From assembly GCF_026343185.1 (NCBI RefSeq), contig NZ_JAPEMA010000001.1, positions 4,712,001-4,776,000 of the forward strand: a stretch of DNA of 64,000 bases. Direction: 5' to 3'. The position numbers and the translations under genes are program-made. The notes under the pieces were generated by a model. It worked only from the letters and a program-made list of their open reading frames with translations. It did not search any database and was not told the DNA's origin. This DNA comes from Streptomyces sp. NBC_00091. GTDB taxonomy: Bacteria > Actinomycetota > Actinomycetes > Streptomycetales > Streptomycetaceae. Each line of letters begins with the position of its first letter. The first letter of the stretch is position 1. Of the stretch, positions 53,401 through 62,746 are shown piece by piece.

Positions 53401-55926
53401 GTGCCGGAACTCGTACTGGAATTGAACGGAAGGACTTGGACGCTCGATCCGTCCAGGTCGTACTCGCTGGGGCGCGATCCCCAGGGAGACATGGTGATCG
53501 ACGACGCCCGGGTGTCGTGGCGGCACGCCACCATCAGCTGGAACGGCCGGGGTTGGGCCATCGAGGACCACGGCAGCACCAACGGCACCTACGTGCACGG
53601 CGCTCGGGTCCAGCAGACGGAACTCGTGCCCGGGACGCCGGTGCACCTGGGCAACGCGACGGACGGCCCGCGGCTGAATCCGAGCGCAGCGGCCGCTGCG
53701 GCCGCGCCGCAGCCGGCCTACCAGGCCCCGGCCGCGCAGGCGCAGCAGCAGGCGCAGGCCCCGGCGTACCAGGCCCCGGCCCCGCAACAGCAGCAGCCCG
53801 CCTGGGACCAGCCGGCCCAGCAGCAACAGCAGCACCAGCAACAGCAGCAGCACCAGCAGCCGTACGTGCCGCAGCAGCAGGGCGGTCCCGCGCAGTCCGC
53901 GGGCCCCGGCTACAGCGACCACCGCAGCCCGACGACGTTCCACCAGATCGCCGTCGGCCGCGTCATGCGCATCGGCCGTGCCCTGGAGAACGAGCTCGTC
54001 GTCTCCGACCTCCAGGTCTCGCGCCACCACGCGGAGTTCCGCTCCACCGGCGGCCGCTTCGAGATCCACGACCTCGGCAGCCACAACGGCACCTACGTCA
54101 ACGGTCTGCCGCTTCCCAAGTCCGGCACCGCGATGCTCGGCCCGAACGACATCGTCGGCGTCGGCCACTCGACGTTCCGGATCGTCGGCGACCGGCTCGA
54201 GGAGTTCGTCGACACCGGTGACGTCTCCTTCTCGGCCCGCCACCTCACGGTCACGGTCGACGGCGGCAAGCAGATCCTCAAGGACGTCACCTTCGGCGTC
54301 CCGGAGAAGTCGCTCATCGGCGTCATCGGCCCCTCCGGCTCCGGCAAGTCGACCCTCCTGAAGGCGCTCACCGGCTACCGGCCCGCCGACCAGGGCGACG
54401 TCCTCTACGACAACCGCAACCTGTACAAGCAGTTCGCGGAGCTCCGCCAGCGCATCGGCCTGGTCCCGCAGGACGACATCCTGCACAAGGAGCTGAAGGT
54501 CAGCACCGCCCTGAAGTACGCGGCCAAGCTCCGCTTCCCGGGCGACACCGCCGAGTCCGAGCGCGCCGCCCGCATCGACGAGGTGCTGCGCGAGCTCAAG
54601 CTCGACATCCACAAGGACAAGAAGATCACCTCGCTCTCGGGTGGTCAGCGCAAGCGCGTGTCCGTGGCCCTGGAGCTGCTCACCAAGCCCTCGCTGATCT
54701 TCCTGGACGAGCCGACCTCCGGCCTCGACCCGGGCATGGACCGCGACGTCATGCAGCTGCTGCGCGGGCTCGCCGACGACGGCCGTACGGTCCTCGTCGT
54801 CACCCACTCCGTCGCCGAGCTGGCCCTCTGCGACAAGCTGCTGGTCATGGCCCCGGGCGGGTCCGTCGCCTACTTCGGCCCGCCGGACGAGGCGCTGAAC
54901 TTCTTCGGCTACACCACCTGGGCCGACGTGTTCTCCGCCTTCGAGAACTACCGCGACTACGACTGGGCCGGCCGCTGGAAGGGCTCGCAGCACTACCAGC
55001 TGTACGCCGCCGACCTCGACGCGGTCGCGCCGCAGTCCGTGGCCATGCCCTCGCCGCAGCAGATGAACCCGCCGAAGCCGCAGGGCTACGGATCGCAGCT
55101 GTGGACGCTGATCCGCCGCTACGTCTCGGTGATCGTCTCCGACAAGGGCTTCCTGGCCCTGATGCTGCTGCTGCCCGCGGTCCTGGGCATCGTCTCCACG
55201 CTGATCCCCGCGAAGTTCGGCCTGGCCCCGCCGGTGGCGCCGTCCCGCTTCAACGGCGACGCCGGCACGATCATGCTGATCCTCGCGGTCGGCATGTGCT
55301 TCTCGGGCGCTGCCAACTCGGTCCGTGAGCTGATCAAGGAACGCGTCATCTACGAGCGTGAGCGCGCGACCGGCCTGTCCCGGTCCGCGTACCTCATGTC
55401 GAAGGTGATCGTCCTCGGCGTGATCACGGCCATCCAGGGTGTGATCATCTGCGCGATCGCCTTCACCCCGCGCAAGCTGCCCGCCGAGGGCCTGTTCATG
55501 TCCCCGGCCGTCGAGCTGTGCATCGCGGTCACCGCGCTCGGCTTCACCGCGATGATGTTCGGCCTGGTGATCTCCTCGCTGGTGAAGACCGCCGAGAAGA
55601 CCATGCCGCTGCTCGTCATGTTCGCGATCATCCAGGTCGTCTTCACCGGCGTGCTCTTCCAGCTGTACGACAAGATCGGGCTGGAGCAGTTCGCCTACCT
55701 GATGCCGTCGCGCTGGTCGGTCGCCGCGGCCGGCACCACGCTGAACCTCGGCAAGCTCATGGCGCCGTGGGACCCGGAGAACCCGACCAACACCGACCCG
55801 CTGTGGGACCCCACCGCCGGCCAGTGGTTCCTGGACATCTCCGTCCTGGTGCTCCTCGGTGTGATCTGCGGCTTCGTGGTGGCCCGCCTGCTGCGCCGCC
55901 ACGAGCCCGAGGTCATGCGCAAGTAG
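53401..55926 (+). CDS. FHA-FHA-ABC transporter fusion (Rv1747-like)
   Basis: An 841-residue membrane protein. FHA1 (about 1-90; LGRDPQGD, RVSWRH, HGSTNGTYV), a Gln/Pro/Ala-rich linker (about 97-165, with runs such as QQQQQHQQQQQHQQ), FHA2 (about 185-265; IGRALENELV, VSRHHAEF, GSHNGTYV), ABC ATPase (Walker A GPSGSGKS near 310; LSGGQRKR near 412; LIFLDEPTSGLD), and a six-span ABC2 permease (about 560-835). FHA domains bind phosphothreonine, so a Ser/Thr kinase probably controls it. M. tuberculosis Rv1747 has the same order. A GTG start follows GGAG. Export substrate unknown. Confidence 0.93.
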   Translation: MPELVLELNGRTWTLDPSRSYSLGRDPQGDMVIDDARVSWRHATISWNGRGWAIEDHGSTNGTYVHGARVQQTELVPGTPVHLGNATDGPRLNPSAAAAAAAPQPAYQAPAAQAQQQAQAPAYQAPAPQQQQPAWDQPAQQQQQHQQQQQHQQPYVPQQQGGPAQSAGPGYSDHRSPTTFHQIAVGRVMRIGRALENELVVSDLQVSRHHAEFRSTGGRFEIHDLGSHNGTYVNGLPLPKSGTAMLGPNDIVGVGHSTFRIVGDRLEEFVDTGDVSFSARHLTVTVDGGKQILKDVTFGVPEKSLIGVIGPSGSGKSTLLKALTGYRPADQGDVLYDNRNLYKQFAELRQRIGLVPQDDILHKELKVSTALKYAAKLRFPGDTAESERAARIDEVLRELKLDIHKDKKITSLSGGQRKRVSVALELLTKPSLIFLDEPTSGLDPGMDRDVMQLLRGLADDGRTVLVVTHSVAELALCDKLLVMAPGGSVAYFGPPDEALNFFGYTTWADVFSAFENYRDYDWAGRWKGSQHYQLYAADLDAVAPQSVAMPSPQQMNPPKPQGYGSQLWTLIRRYVSVIVSDKGFLALMLLLPAVLGIVSTLIPAKFGLAPPVAPSRFNGDAGTIMLILAVGMCFSGAANSVRELIKERVIYERERATGLSRSAYLMSKVIVLGVITAIQGVIICAIAFTPRKLPAEGLFMSPAVELCIAVTALGFTAMMFGLVISSLVKTAEKTMPLLVMFAIIQVVFTGVLFQLYDKIGLEQFAYLMPSRWSVAAAGTTLNLGKLMAPWDPENPTNTDPLWDPTAGQWFLDISVLVLLGVICGFVVARLLRRHEPEVMRK

Positions 55927-55951
55927 CCGGACCGCAGGCACCCACGTGAAA

Positions 55952-55995
55952 CGCCTCAGGGCGGCACCCGGAACTCCGGGGGCCGCCCTGAGGCG
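55952..55995. terminator. Bidirectional terminator
   Basis: CGCCTCAGGGCGGC (55952-55965) and GCCGCCCTGAGGCG (55982-55995) form a perfect 14-bp stem, between convergent genes. Confidence 0.85.
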
Positions 55996-56015
55996 CATGG
56001 GGGGACGAGGGGCGC

Positions 56016-56654
56016 CTAGTAGGCGCTGTTCACGTTGTCCATCGAGCCGTAGCGGTCGGCGGCGTAGTTGCACGCGGCGACGATGTTCGCGACCGGGTCG
56101 TACTGGTCGAACTTGGTGCCCTTGACGTGGTACGTCTTGAAGGTCGGGTAGATGACCTGGAGCAGACCCTTGCTGGGGATGCCGTTCTGGGCGTTGATGT
56201 CCCAGTTGTTGATCGCCATCGGGTTGCCGCTGGACTCACGCATGATGTTCTTGTGGATACCGGCGTAGGTGCCGGGGATGCCTTCCTTCTTCATAATGAA
56301 GAGGGCTTCCTTGATCCAGCCGTCCAGGTTGTTCGCGAAGACCGGGGTGCGGGCCGCGGAACGGCTGGCGGCCTCCTTGGCCTCGCGGTCCTTCTTCGCC
56401 TGCGCCTCGGCCTTGGCCTTCGCCGCGTCCTTGGCCTTCTGGTCGGCGACGACCTGCTGGGCGCCGACGTGCTGCTGCACCGACTGGGTCCACGCAACCG
56501 GAGCGGCCGAGATCGTCTGCGTCTCCGCGGTGGCGGTACCGCCGGGGACGACGGAGAAGGCGAGGGCGGCGGCACCGAGGGTGGCGACACCGGCGATCGA
56601 CAGCTTGTACGCCTTCGTCAGACGACTGTGACCGGGAGTGCTGGAAGCAGACAT
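56016..56654 (-). CDS. Secreted lytic transglycosylase (SLT domain)
   Basis: A 212-residue exported peptidoglycan enzyme. Signal peptide residues about 10-45 (KAYKLSIAGVATLGAAALAFSVVPGGTATA). A Lys/Ala-rich coiled-coil-like spacer (about 75-110; DQKAKDAAKAKAEAQAKKDREAKEAA) precedes the SLT domain (about 120-212) with NIMRESSGNPMAIN (catalytic Glu), SKGLLQVIYPTFKTY and ACNYAADRYGS. ATG 56654 has GAAGAGG upstream. Cell-wall remodelling or spore-related role is likely. Confidence 0.92.
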   Translation of the reverse strand: MSASSTPGHSRLTKAYKLSIAGVATLGAAALAFSVVPGGTATAETQTISAAPVAWTQSVQQHVGAQQVVADQKAKDAAKAKAEAQAKKDREAKEAASRSAARTPVFANNLDGWIKEALFIMKKEGIPGTYAGIHKNIMRESSGNPMAINNWDINAQNGIPSKGLLQVIYPTFKTYHVKGTKFDQYDPVANIVAACNYAADRYGSMDNVNSAY

Positions 56655-57126
56655 GCGGGGCAACCTCTTCGAATAGCGGGGGCCGCAGGAAAGCGCCGCG
56701 ACGATCGGGGATCCGCGGCGCTGTGCGACGGCAGCCATTCTTAGCGGCGGCAAAATGGCCTGGCAAAGGTGTGACGTACGATCCCGCTTAGTGGATCAGG
56801 GCCCCCCGGCCACGTGGCATTTCGTCCCCCGCCGCTAGGCGCAACAGCACTGACAGGGCCTTTACGCGTCCACTACGCAGCTTCGTAAGTGATGTGCGTC
56901 CTATGCCCGGGCTCACATCGGGCACGTAACGGTCTCACCCAGAGTTGCGACCGCAATTCAATAGGTGACCGAGCTCCGCCTTTCGGAGGAGGCGCCCGCT
57001 GGCAGCCCTCCTCCCCAAGGCAGAGAAGCGGGCCCGCCGCCCCCTCCCCAGGCCGTACACCCTCGGCCCCCGGTCCTACGCCCGAAGCCCGATCCCGCAG
57101 GTCAGAGCCGCCGGTACGGTGACCCC
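56655..57126. other. Intergenic region upstream of the SLT and kinase genes
   Basis: A 472-base gap without a supported gene. A c-di-AMP (ydaO) riboswitch, often found before Streptomyces wall hydrolases, was looked for on the minus strand and not recognised. A GTG at 56965 could extend the kinase N-terminus by 54 residues, mostly Pro/Ala/Arg; I do not favour it. Confidence 0.5.
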
Positions 57127-58275
57127 ATGCACAACGGACCCGCTACGGGAGGACTGGCGGCCGTCAGCACCGCCCTGCTCGCCATGAGCCGCCGGCTGGA
57201 GGTCCACGACGTCCTGCGCACGATCGTCGCCTCCGCCCGCGAACTGCTGGACGCCGAGTACGCGGCCCTCGGCGTCCCGGACGACCACGGAGGCTTCGCC
57301 CAGTTCGTCGTGGACGGCATCAGCGAGGAGCAGTGGCGCCGCATCGGCCCGCTGCCCCGACAGCACGGCATCCTCGCCGCGATGCTCCACGAAGAGACCC
57401 CCGAGCGGCTGGCCGACGTACGCCAGGACCCGCGCTTCGGGGGCTGGCCCGCCGCCCACCCCGAGCTGTCCGACTTCCTCGGCCTGCCCATCCGGGACGG
57501 GGAGGAGAACCTCGGCGCCCTCTTCCTCGCGAACAAACGCGGCGCCCCCGGCGGCGAGCGGGGATTCACCGACGAGGACGAGGAGCTCCTCTCCCTCCTC
57601 GCCCAGCACGCCGCCATCGCCCTCACCAACGCCCGCCTCTACGAGCGCAGCCGCGAGCTGACCATCGCCGAGGAACGCTCCCGCCTCGCCCACGAGCTGC
57701 ACGACGCCGTCAGCCAGAAGCTGTTCTCCCTGCGCCTGACCGCCCAGGCCGCCGCCGCCCTCGTGGACCGCGACCCGGCCCGCGCCAAGGGGGAGCTCCA
57801 GCAGGTCGCCGCCCTCGCCGCGGAGGCCGCCGACGAGCTGCGCGCCGCCGTCACCGAGCTGCGCCCGGCCGCACTGGACGAGGACGGCCTCGTCGCCACC
57901 CTGCGCGACCACGTCCGCGTACTGGACCGCGCCCACACCGCGCGCGTCACCTTCACCTGTGACGGCGTACGGGCCCTGCCCGCGGCCCAGGAGGAGGCGC
58001 TGCTGCGCGTCGCCCAGGAGGCCCTCCACAACGCCCTGCGCCACTCCGGGGCCGACCGCGTCGAGGTCACCCTCACCCGGACCCCGGGCGCGGGTGCCCT
58101 GCTGCGCGTACGGGACTGGGGCCGCGGCTTCTGCCCGTCCACCGTCCGCAAGGCCGGCCGCCACCTGGGACTGGTCTCCATGCGGGACCGCGCTGCCGGG
58201 GCCGGAGGCCGGCTGGAAGTCCGCTCGGAGCCCGGTACGGGCACCACGATCGAGATGGAGGTCCCCGGTGGCTGA
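57127..58275 (+). CDS. GAF-domain sensor histidine kinase
   Basis: A 382-residue cytoplasmic kinase. GAF domain (about 20-170), then HisKA_3 with HELHDAVSQKLFSLRL (H-box, near 196), and HATPase_c with LHNALRHSGADRV (N-box), RDWGRGF and LGLVSMRDRA. No membrane segment is seen, so it senses a cytoplasmic ligand or a partner. The response-regulator start overlaps its end by eight bases, so they are a pair. ATG 57127 is chosen. Confidence 0.9.
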   Translation: MHNGPATGGLAAVSTALLAMSRRLEVHDVLRTIVASARELLDAEYAALGVPDDHGGFAQFVVDGISEEQWRRIGPLPRQHGILAAMLHEETPERLADVRQDPRFGGWPAAHPELSDFLGLPIRDGEENLGALFLANKRGAPGGERGFTDEDEELLSLLAQHAAIALTNARLYERSRELTIAEERSRLAHELHDAVSQKLFSLRLTAQAAAALVDRDPARAKGELQQVAALAAEAADELRAAVTELRPAALDEDGLVATLRDHVRVLDRAHTARVTFTCDGVRALPAAQEEALLRVAQEALHNALRHSGADRVEVTLTRTPGAGALLRVRDWGRGFCPSTVRKAGRHLGLVSMRDRAAGAGGRLEVRSEPGTGTTIEMEVPGG

Positions 58276-58939
58276 CACCCCCGGCCACGGCCGGATCCGC
58301 GTCCTGCTCGTCGACGACCACCAGGTGGTCCGGCGCGGCCTGCGCACCTTCCTGGAGGTCCAGGAGGACATCGAGGTGGTCGGCGAGGCCGCCGACGGAT
58401 CGGAGGGCACCGCCCGCGCCGAGGAGCTGCGGCCCGACGTGATCCTCATGGACGTCAAGATGCCGGGCACCGACGGCATCGAGTCCCTGCGGCGGCTGCG
58501 GGACCTGGGCAACCCGGCCCGGGTCCTGATCGTCACCAGCTTCACCGAACAGCGGACCGTGGTCCCCGCCCTGCGGGCCGGCGCCGCCGGGTACGTCTAC
58601 AAGGACATCGACCCCGACGCCCTGGCCGGAGCCATCCGCTCCGTGCACGCGGGGTACGTACTGCTCCAGCCGGAGGTGGCCGAGGCCCTGCTCGCGGCCC
58701 AGGACGACCGGGGAGCCCCGGCGGGCCGGCCCGGCGCGCTGACCGACCGCGAACGCGAGGTCCTGGGCCTCATCGCGGACGGCCGCTCCAACCGGGAGAT
58801 CGCCCGGGCCCTCGTCCTGTCCGAGAAGACGGTCAAGACGCACGTCTCGAACATCCTGATGAAGCTCGACCTCTCCGACCGGACACAGGCCGCGTTGTGG
58901 GCGGTCAGGCACGGGATCACGGACCAGCGGGTCGGGTAA
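58268..58939 (+). CDS. LuxR-type (NarL/FixJ) response regulator
   Basis: A 223-residue regulator. Receiver domain: LLVDDHQ acidic pocket, phospho-acceptor Asp in ILMDVKMPG, T in IVTSFTE, K in YVYKDI. The C-terminal LuxR HTH has LTDREREVLGLIADGRSNREIARALVLSEKTVKTHVSNILMKLDLSDRTQAALWA. GTG 58268 lies inside the kinase gene. The chaplin gene chpE is the next downstream (129 bases). Confidence 0.93.
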   Translation: MADTPGHGRIRVLLVDDHQVVRRGLRTFLEVQEDIEVVGEAADGSEGTARAEELRPDVILMDVKMPGTDGIESLRRLRDLGNPARVLIVTSFTEQRTVVPALRAGAAGYVYKDIDPDALAGAIRSVHAGYVLLQPEVAEALLAAQDDRGAPAGRPGALTDREREVLGLIADGRSNREIARALVLSEKTVKTHVSNILMKLDLSDRTQAALWAVRHGITDQRVG

Positions 58940-59067
58940 TGGGCTCAGCTGAGATTCATACGGTCGGGTGTATGTAGCCCACATGGCGTATCCCGACGGG
59001 AGGCGCGGCCGTTCTCCATGGCGTGCCGCGACGGCTGGTCGCGGCAGACGTACTGGAGGACGAGAAC

Positions 59068-59313
59068 GTGAAGAACTTCAAGAAGGCCGCAGCCGTCACC
59101 ATGATCGCGGGCGGCCTCGTCGCCGCCGGCGCGGGTGTCTCCTCGGCGCACGGCGGTGCGTCCGCGGAGGGCGAGGCCCTGAACTCGCCCGGCGTGGCCT
59201 CCGGGAACCTGCTCCAGGTCCCCGTGCACGTCCCCGTGAACGTGGTCGGCAACTCCGTCAACGTGATCGGCCTGCTCAACCCCGCCTTCGGCAACAGCGG
59301 CGTCAACGCCTGA
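59068..59313 (+). CDS. chpE: Cysteine-free short chaplin ChpE
   Basis: An 81-residue secreted surface protein. Signal peptide (FKKAAAVTMIAGGLVAAGAGVSSAH) and one chaplin domain (SPGVASGNLLQVPVHVPVNVVGNSVNVIGLLNPAFGNSGVN). It lacks the pair of Cys found in other chaplins, as does ChpE of S. coelicolor. ChpE assembles into hydrophobic amyloid-like layers that help aerial hyphae rise. GTG 59068 has GGAGG eight bases upstream. It is downstream of the kinase/regulator pair. Confidence 0.92.
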   Translation: MKNFKKAAAVTMIAGGLVAAGAGVSSAHGGASAEGEALNSPGVASGNLLQVPVHVPVNVVGNSVNVIGLLNPAFGNSGVNA

Positions 59314-59326
59314 CCCGCGCCACCAC

Positions 59327-59369
59327 CGGCCCCGCTTCCCCCCTCTCTCTCCCCGGGGTAGCGGGGCCG
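59327..59369. terminator. Terminator after chpE
   Basis: CGGCCCCGCT (59327-59336) and AGCGGGGCCG (59360-59369) form a 10-bp stem with a 23-base loop between convergent genes. Confidence 0.6.
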
Positions 59370-59387
59370 TTCGCGCGCCGCAGGAGG

Positions 59388-60167
59388 CTACCGGCCCCGC
59401 TCCTCCACCGCCGCGTTGTACGCCGCGACCAGCGCCCGCCGCGCCACCCGCTCCACCGGCCGCAGCGCCTCCGCCCGCGCCGCCATCTCGGAGGCCGCCA
59501 CCGCGCCCCCGTGCCCGCGCTCGTACGCCAGCGACACCATCAGGTCCACCCGCTGCGCCAGCGCCAGCACCCGCACCGCCCGCGCCGGATACCCGGGCGC
59601 CAGCACCTCCCGCCCCGCCTCCGCCCGCGCCCGGTACGCCGACAGCGCCGCCTCGGCCACCGGCCCCGACGCCGCCACGTCCAGCCGGGTCAGCACCACC
59701 GTCGCCTCGCGCAGCGCCTCGGCCAGCTCCCGCTCCGCCTCGCCGAGCGAGGGCACGTCCGCCGGCGGGGCCTCCCGCACCGGCAGGCAGTGCCACACCA
59801 CCGAGACGTGCACGTCGCCGGCCGGGCCAGCCTCCGTGACCTCCGGTACGAGACCCAGCGCGGCCCCCGCGCACACCACCGCCTCCTCGGCCTCCAGCGC
59901 CCGCGCGTTGAACTCCGGCGGCCCGCTCAGCCCCAGCGGATGCCCCGCCACCGGCAGCGCCACCCGCAGCCCGCTCACCCCGAGCGCCCGCAGCCGCCCG
60001 AGGGCCAGCGTGAGCCCGACCGGCCCCGCTTCCCCCGGCAGCCCGGCCACCCGGTGCACGGCGTCCTCACCCACGATCGACAGCGCCGCCTCGTCGGGCG
60101 AGACCAGACCGGCCAGCAGAGCGTTCCCCCAGGCGGCCAGCCGCCCTGAACGTGGTTCGAAAAGCAT
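59388..60167 (-). CDS. Conserved hypothetical protein beside chpE
   Basis: A 259-residue soluble, Ala/Val/Arg-rich protein with alternating charged and hydrophobic stretches and no domain I recognise. It is convergent with chpE. Neighbours of chpE in related species include a similar gene. Start ATG 60167 is the first in the frame; no clear ribosome site decides it. Confidence 0.78.
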   Translation of the reverse strand: MLFEPRSGRLAAWGNALLAGLVSPDEAALSIVGEDAVHRVAGLPGEAGPVGLTLALGRLRALGVSGLRVALPVAGHPLGLSGPPEFNARALEAEEAVVCAGAALGLVPEVTEAGPAGDVHVSVVWHCLPVREAPPADVPSLGEAERELAEALREATVVLTRLDVAASGPVAEAALSAYRARAEAGREVLAPGYPARAVRVLALAQRVDLMVSLAYERGHGGAVAASEMAARAEALRPVERVARRALVAAYNAAVEERGR

Positions 60168-60300
60168 CCCCCCACTTTACGGATCGGCCCCCGGACCCGG
60201 CCTGGCGCCCGGACCCCTCCGGGAGTGGCGTAGGTTTTCCCCTGGGGCTGCGCCTGCCGGCGCACAGAGAACCGTGACTGCAAGGGGTGACAACACGCTC

Positions 60301-61101
60301 ATGAGCGATGTTCTGGAGCTGGTGGACGTATCCGTGGTCCGCGAGGGCCGGGCGCTGGTGGACCAGGTCTCCTGGTCGGTGAAGGAGGGGGAGCGCTGGG
60401 TGATCCTCGGCCCCAACGGTGCCGGCAAGACCACGCTGCTGAACCTCGCCTCCAGCTACCTCTTCCCCACCAAGGGCTCCGCCACCATCCTCGGCAGCAC
60501 CCTCGGCAAGCCCGGCAGCGACGTCTTCGAGCTGCGCCCGCGCATCGGCGTCGCCGGCATCGCGCTCGCCGACAAGCTCCCGAAGCGGCAGACCGTCCTG
60601 CAGACCGTGCTCACCGCCGCCTACGGGATGACCGCGACCTTCCACGAGGAGTACGAGGACATCGACGAGCAGCGCGCCCGCGCGTTCCTCGACCGCCTCG
60701 GCATGTCGGACTACCTCGACCGCAAGTTCGGCACCCTCTCCGAGGGCGAGCGCAAGCGCACCCTGATCGCCCGCGCCCTGATGACCGACCCCGAGCTGCT
60801 GCTCCTCGACGAGCCCGCCGCCGGCCTGGACCTCGGCGGCCGCGAGGACCTCGTACGCCGCCTCGGCCGCCTGGCCCGCGACCCCCTCGCCCCGTCCATG
60901 GTCATGGTGACGCACCACGTCGAGGAGATCGCGCCGGGCTTCACGCACGTCCTGATGATCCGGCAGGGCAAGGTCGTCGCCGCCGGTCCCCTCGACCTGG
61001 AGCTGACCTCCCGCAACCTCTCCATCTGCTTCGGCCTCCCGCTGGTCGTCGAGCGCAACGAACACGACCGCTGGACCGCCCAGGGCCTCCCCCTGCGCTA
61101 G
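60301..61101 (+). CDS. ABC transporter ATP-binding protein
   Basis: A 266-residue single ABC domain. Walker A GPNGAGKTTLLNL (near 38), signature FGTLSEGERKRTLIARALM, Walker B ELLLLDEPAAGLDLGG and VTHHVEEIAPGFTHVLMIRQG. No permease gene adjoins. The ModF/YlmA-like arrangement (ATPase alone) fits this protein but no function can be assigned. Confidence 0.88.
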   Translation: MSDVLELVDVSVVREGRALVDQVSWSVKEGERWVILGPNGAGKTTLLNLASSYLFPTKGSATILGSTLGKPGSDVFELRPRIGVAGIALADKLPKRQTVLQTVLTAAYGMTATFHEEYEDIDEQRARAFLDRLGMSDYLDRKFGTLSEGERKRTLIARALMTDPELLLLDEPAAGLDLGGREDLVRRLGRLARDPLAPSMVMVTHHVEEIAPGFTHVLMIRQGKVVAAGPLDLELTSRNLSICFGLPLVVERNEHDRWTAQGLPLR

Positions 61102-61166
61102 GCCGTCTCCTCCGCGAACCGTTCGCGCCCTGTCCGGACCGCGCCCACCCGACCTACCATGACCAT

Positions 61167-61595
61167 GTGGACATCGACGCATGGGTGTGGTGGCTCATCG
61201 GCGCGGTCGGACTGGGCATCCCCCTCGTCCTGACCGCACTGCCGGAGTTCGGCATGTTCGCCGTCGGCGCGGTGGCCGCCGCCGTCACCGCGGCGGTCGG
61301 CGGGGGAGTGGTGGCCCAGGTCCTGGTCTTCGTGATCGTGTCGGTCGCGCTGATCGCCGTCGTCCGGCCGATCGCCAACCGACACCGCGACCAGCGGCCC
61401 CAACACCGCAGCGGCATCGAGGCGTTGAAGGGCAGATCCGCCGTCGTACTCGAACGCGTCGACGGCAGCGGCGGCCGCATCAAGCTGGCCGGCGAGATCT
61501 GGTCCGCCCGCACCCTCGACTCGGACACCATCTTCGAACCCGGCCAGTCCGTCGACGTCGTCGACATCGACGGAGCGACCGCGGTCGTCATGTGA
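61167..61595 (+). CDS. NfeD family membrane protein
   Basis: A 142-residue protein with an N-terminal membrane helical part (about 5-70) and a C-terminal OB-fold domain (GIEALKGRSAVVLERVDGSGGRIKLAGEIWSARTLDSDTIFEPGQSVDVVDIDGATAVVM). NfeD proteins usually partner with SPFH proteins; such a gene follows 85 bases later. GTG 61167 is the likely start. Confidence 0.88.
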   Translation: MDIDAWVWWLIGAVGLGIPLVLTALPEFGMFAVGAVAAAVTAAVGGGVVAQVLVFVIVSVALIAVVRPIANRHRDQRPQHRSGIEALKGRSAVVLERVDGSGGRIKLAGEIWSARTLDSDTIFEPGQSVDVVDIDGATAVVM

Positions 61596-61680
61596 GCAAG
61601 CAGCCCACCCGCGGCCCCGGGGTCTGCGAGACTCCGCTCAACGGGGCAGCACAGACAGCCGGAAGGGCACGGGGAACCGC

Positions 61681-62655
61681 ATGCAACCGATCATCATCGT
61701 CCTGATCATCCTGGTGGCTCTGGTCTTCATCGCCCTGGTCAAGACGATCCAGGTGATCCCGCAGGCCAGCGCAGCCATCGTCGAGCGGTTCGGCCGCTAC
61801 ACCCGCACCCTCAACGCGGGCCTCAACATCGTCGTTCCGTTCATCGACTCCATCCGCAACCGGATCGACCTCCGGGAACAGGTCGTCCCCTTCCCGCCGC
61901 AGCCGGTCATCACCCAGGACAACCTGGTCGTCAACATCGACACCGTCATCTACTACCAGGTGACCGACGCCCGCGCCGCCACGTACGAAGTGGCCAGCTA
62001 CATCCAGGCCATCGAGCAGCTCACCGTCACCACCCTGCGCAACATCATCGGCGGCATGGACCTCGAGCGGACCCTCACCTCCCGCGAGGAGATCAACGCC
62101 GCCCTGCGCGGGGTCCTCGACGAGGCCACCGGCAAGTGGGGCATCCGCGTCAACCGCGTCGAGCTCAAGGCCATCGAGCCGCCGACCTCCATCCAGGACT
62201 CGATGGAGAAGCAGATGCGCGCCGACCGCGACAAGCGCGCCGCGATCCTCCAGGCCGAAGGCGTCCGCCAGTCGGAGATCCTGCGCGCCGAGGGCGAGAA
62301 GCAGTCCTCCATCCTGCGCGCCGAGGGCGAGGCCAAGGCCGCCGCCCTGAAGGCCGAGGGCGAGGCCCAGGCCATCCGCACGGTCTTCGAGTCCATCCAC
62401 GCCGGCGACGCCGACCAGAAGCTCCTCGCCTACCAGTACCTCCAGATGCTCCCGAAGATCGCCTCGGGCGACGCCAACAAGCTCTGGATCGTGCCCAGCG
62501 AGATCGGAGACGCGCTCAAGGGCCTCTCGGGCGCCATGGGCAACTTCGGCCCCCTGGGCGGCGGTTCGACCGGCTTCAACCCGCAGGACCCCGGCAAGGG
62601 CGCCCCCGAGGCCGGCGGCTCCGCCGACCGGCGCGAACAGCCCCCCATCGACTGA
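61681..62655 (+). CDS. SPFH/Band 7 protein (stomatin-like)
   Basis: A 324-residue membrane-scaffold protein. An N-terminal anchor (IIIVLIILVALVFIALVKTI) precedes the SPFH domain (IPQASAAIVERFGRYTRTLNAGLNIVVPFIDSIRNRIDLREQVVPFPPQPVITQDNLVVNIDTVIYYQVTD). A helical region with repeated ILRAEGE units (about 185-235) and a Gly/Pro tail follow. With NfeD it probably forms a membrane microdomain complex. Confidence 0.93.
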   Translation: MQPIIIVLIILVALVFIALVKTIQVIPQASAAIVERFGRYTRTLNAGLNIVVPFIDSIRNRIDLREQVVPFPPQPVITQDNLVVNIDTVIYYQVTDARAATYEVASYIQAIEQLTVTTLRNIIGGMDLERTLTSREEINAALRGVLDEATGKWGIRVNRVELKAIEPPTSIQDSMEKQMRADRDKRAAILQAEGVRQSEILRAEGEKQSSILRAEGEAKAAALKAEGEAQAIRTVFESIHAGDADQKLLAYQYLQMLPKIASGDANKLWIVPSEIGDALKGLSGAMGNFGPLGGGSTGFNPQDPGKGAPEAGGSADRREQPPID

Positions 62656-62746
62656 CGCGGCCCTCCCCTTCGTGCATGATCAGTGAGGCCCCTCGACCTT
62701 CATGGCGGGGAGGCGACTCACTCACGCAAAGGGGATGGCTCCGTCC

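Noticed and set aside
53810..53880. CAG/CAA repeat run as a possible microsatellite or non-coding repeat
   Set aside because: It lies in frame within the FHA-ABC gene and encodes the Gln-rich linker.
56655..57126. Possible c-di-AMP (ydaO) riboswitch before the SLT gene
   Set aside because: Such elements precede some Streptomyces wall hydrolases, but I could not find the conserved core on the minus strand here.
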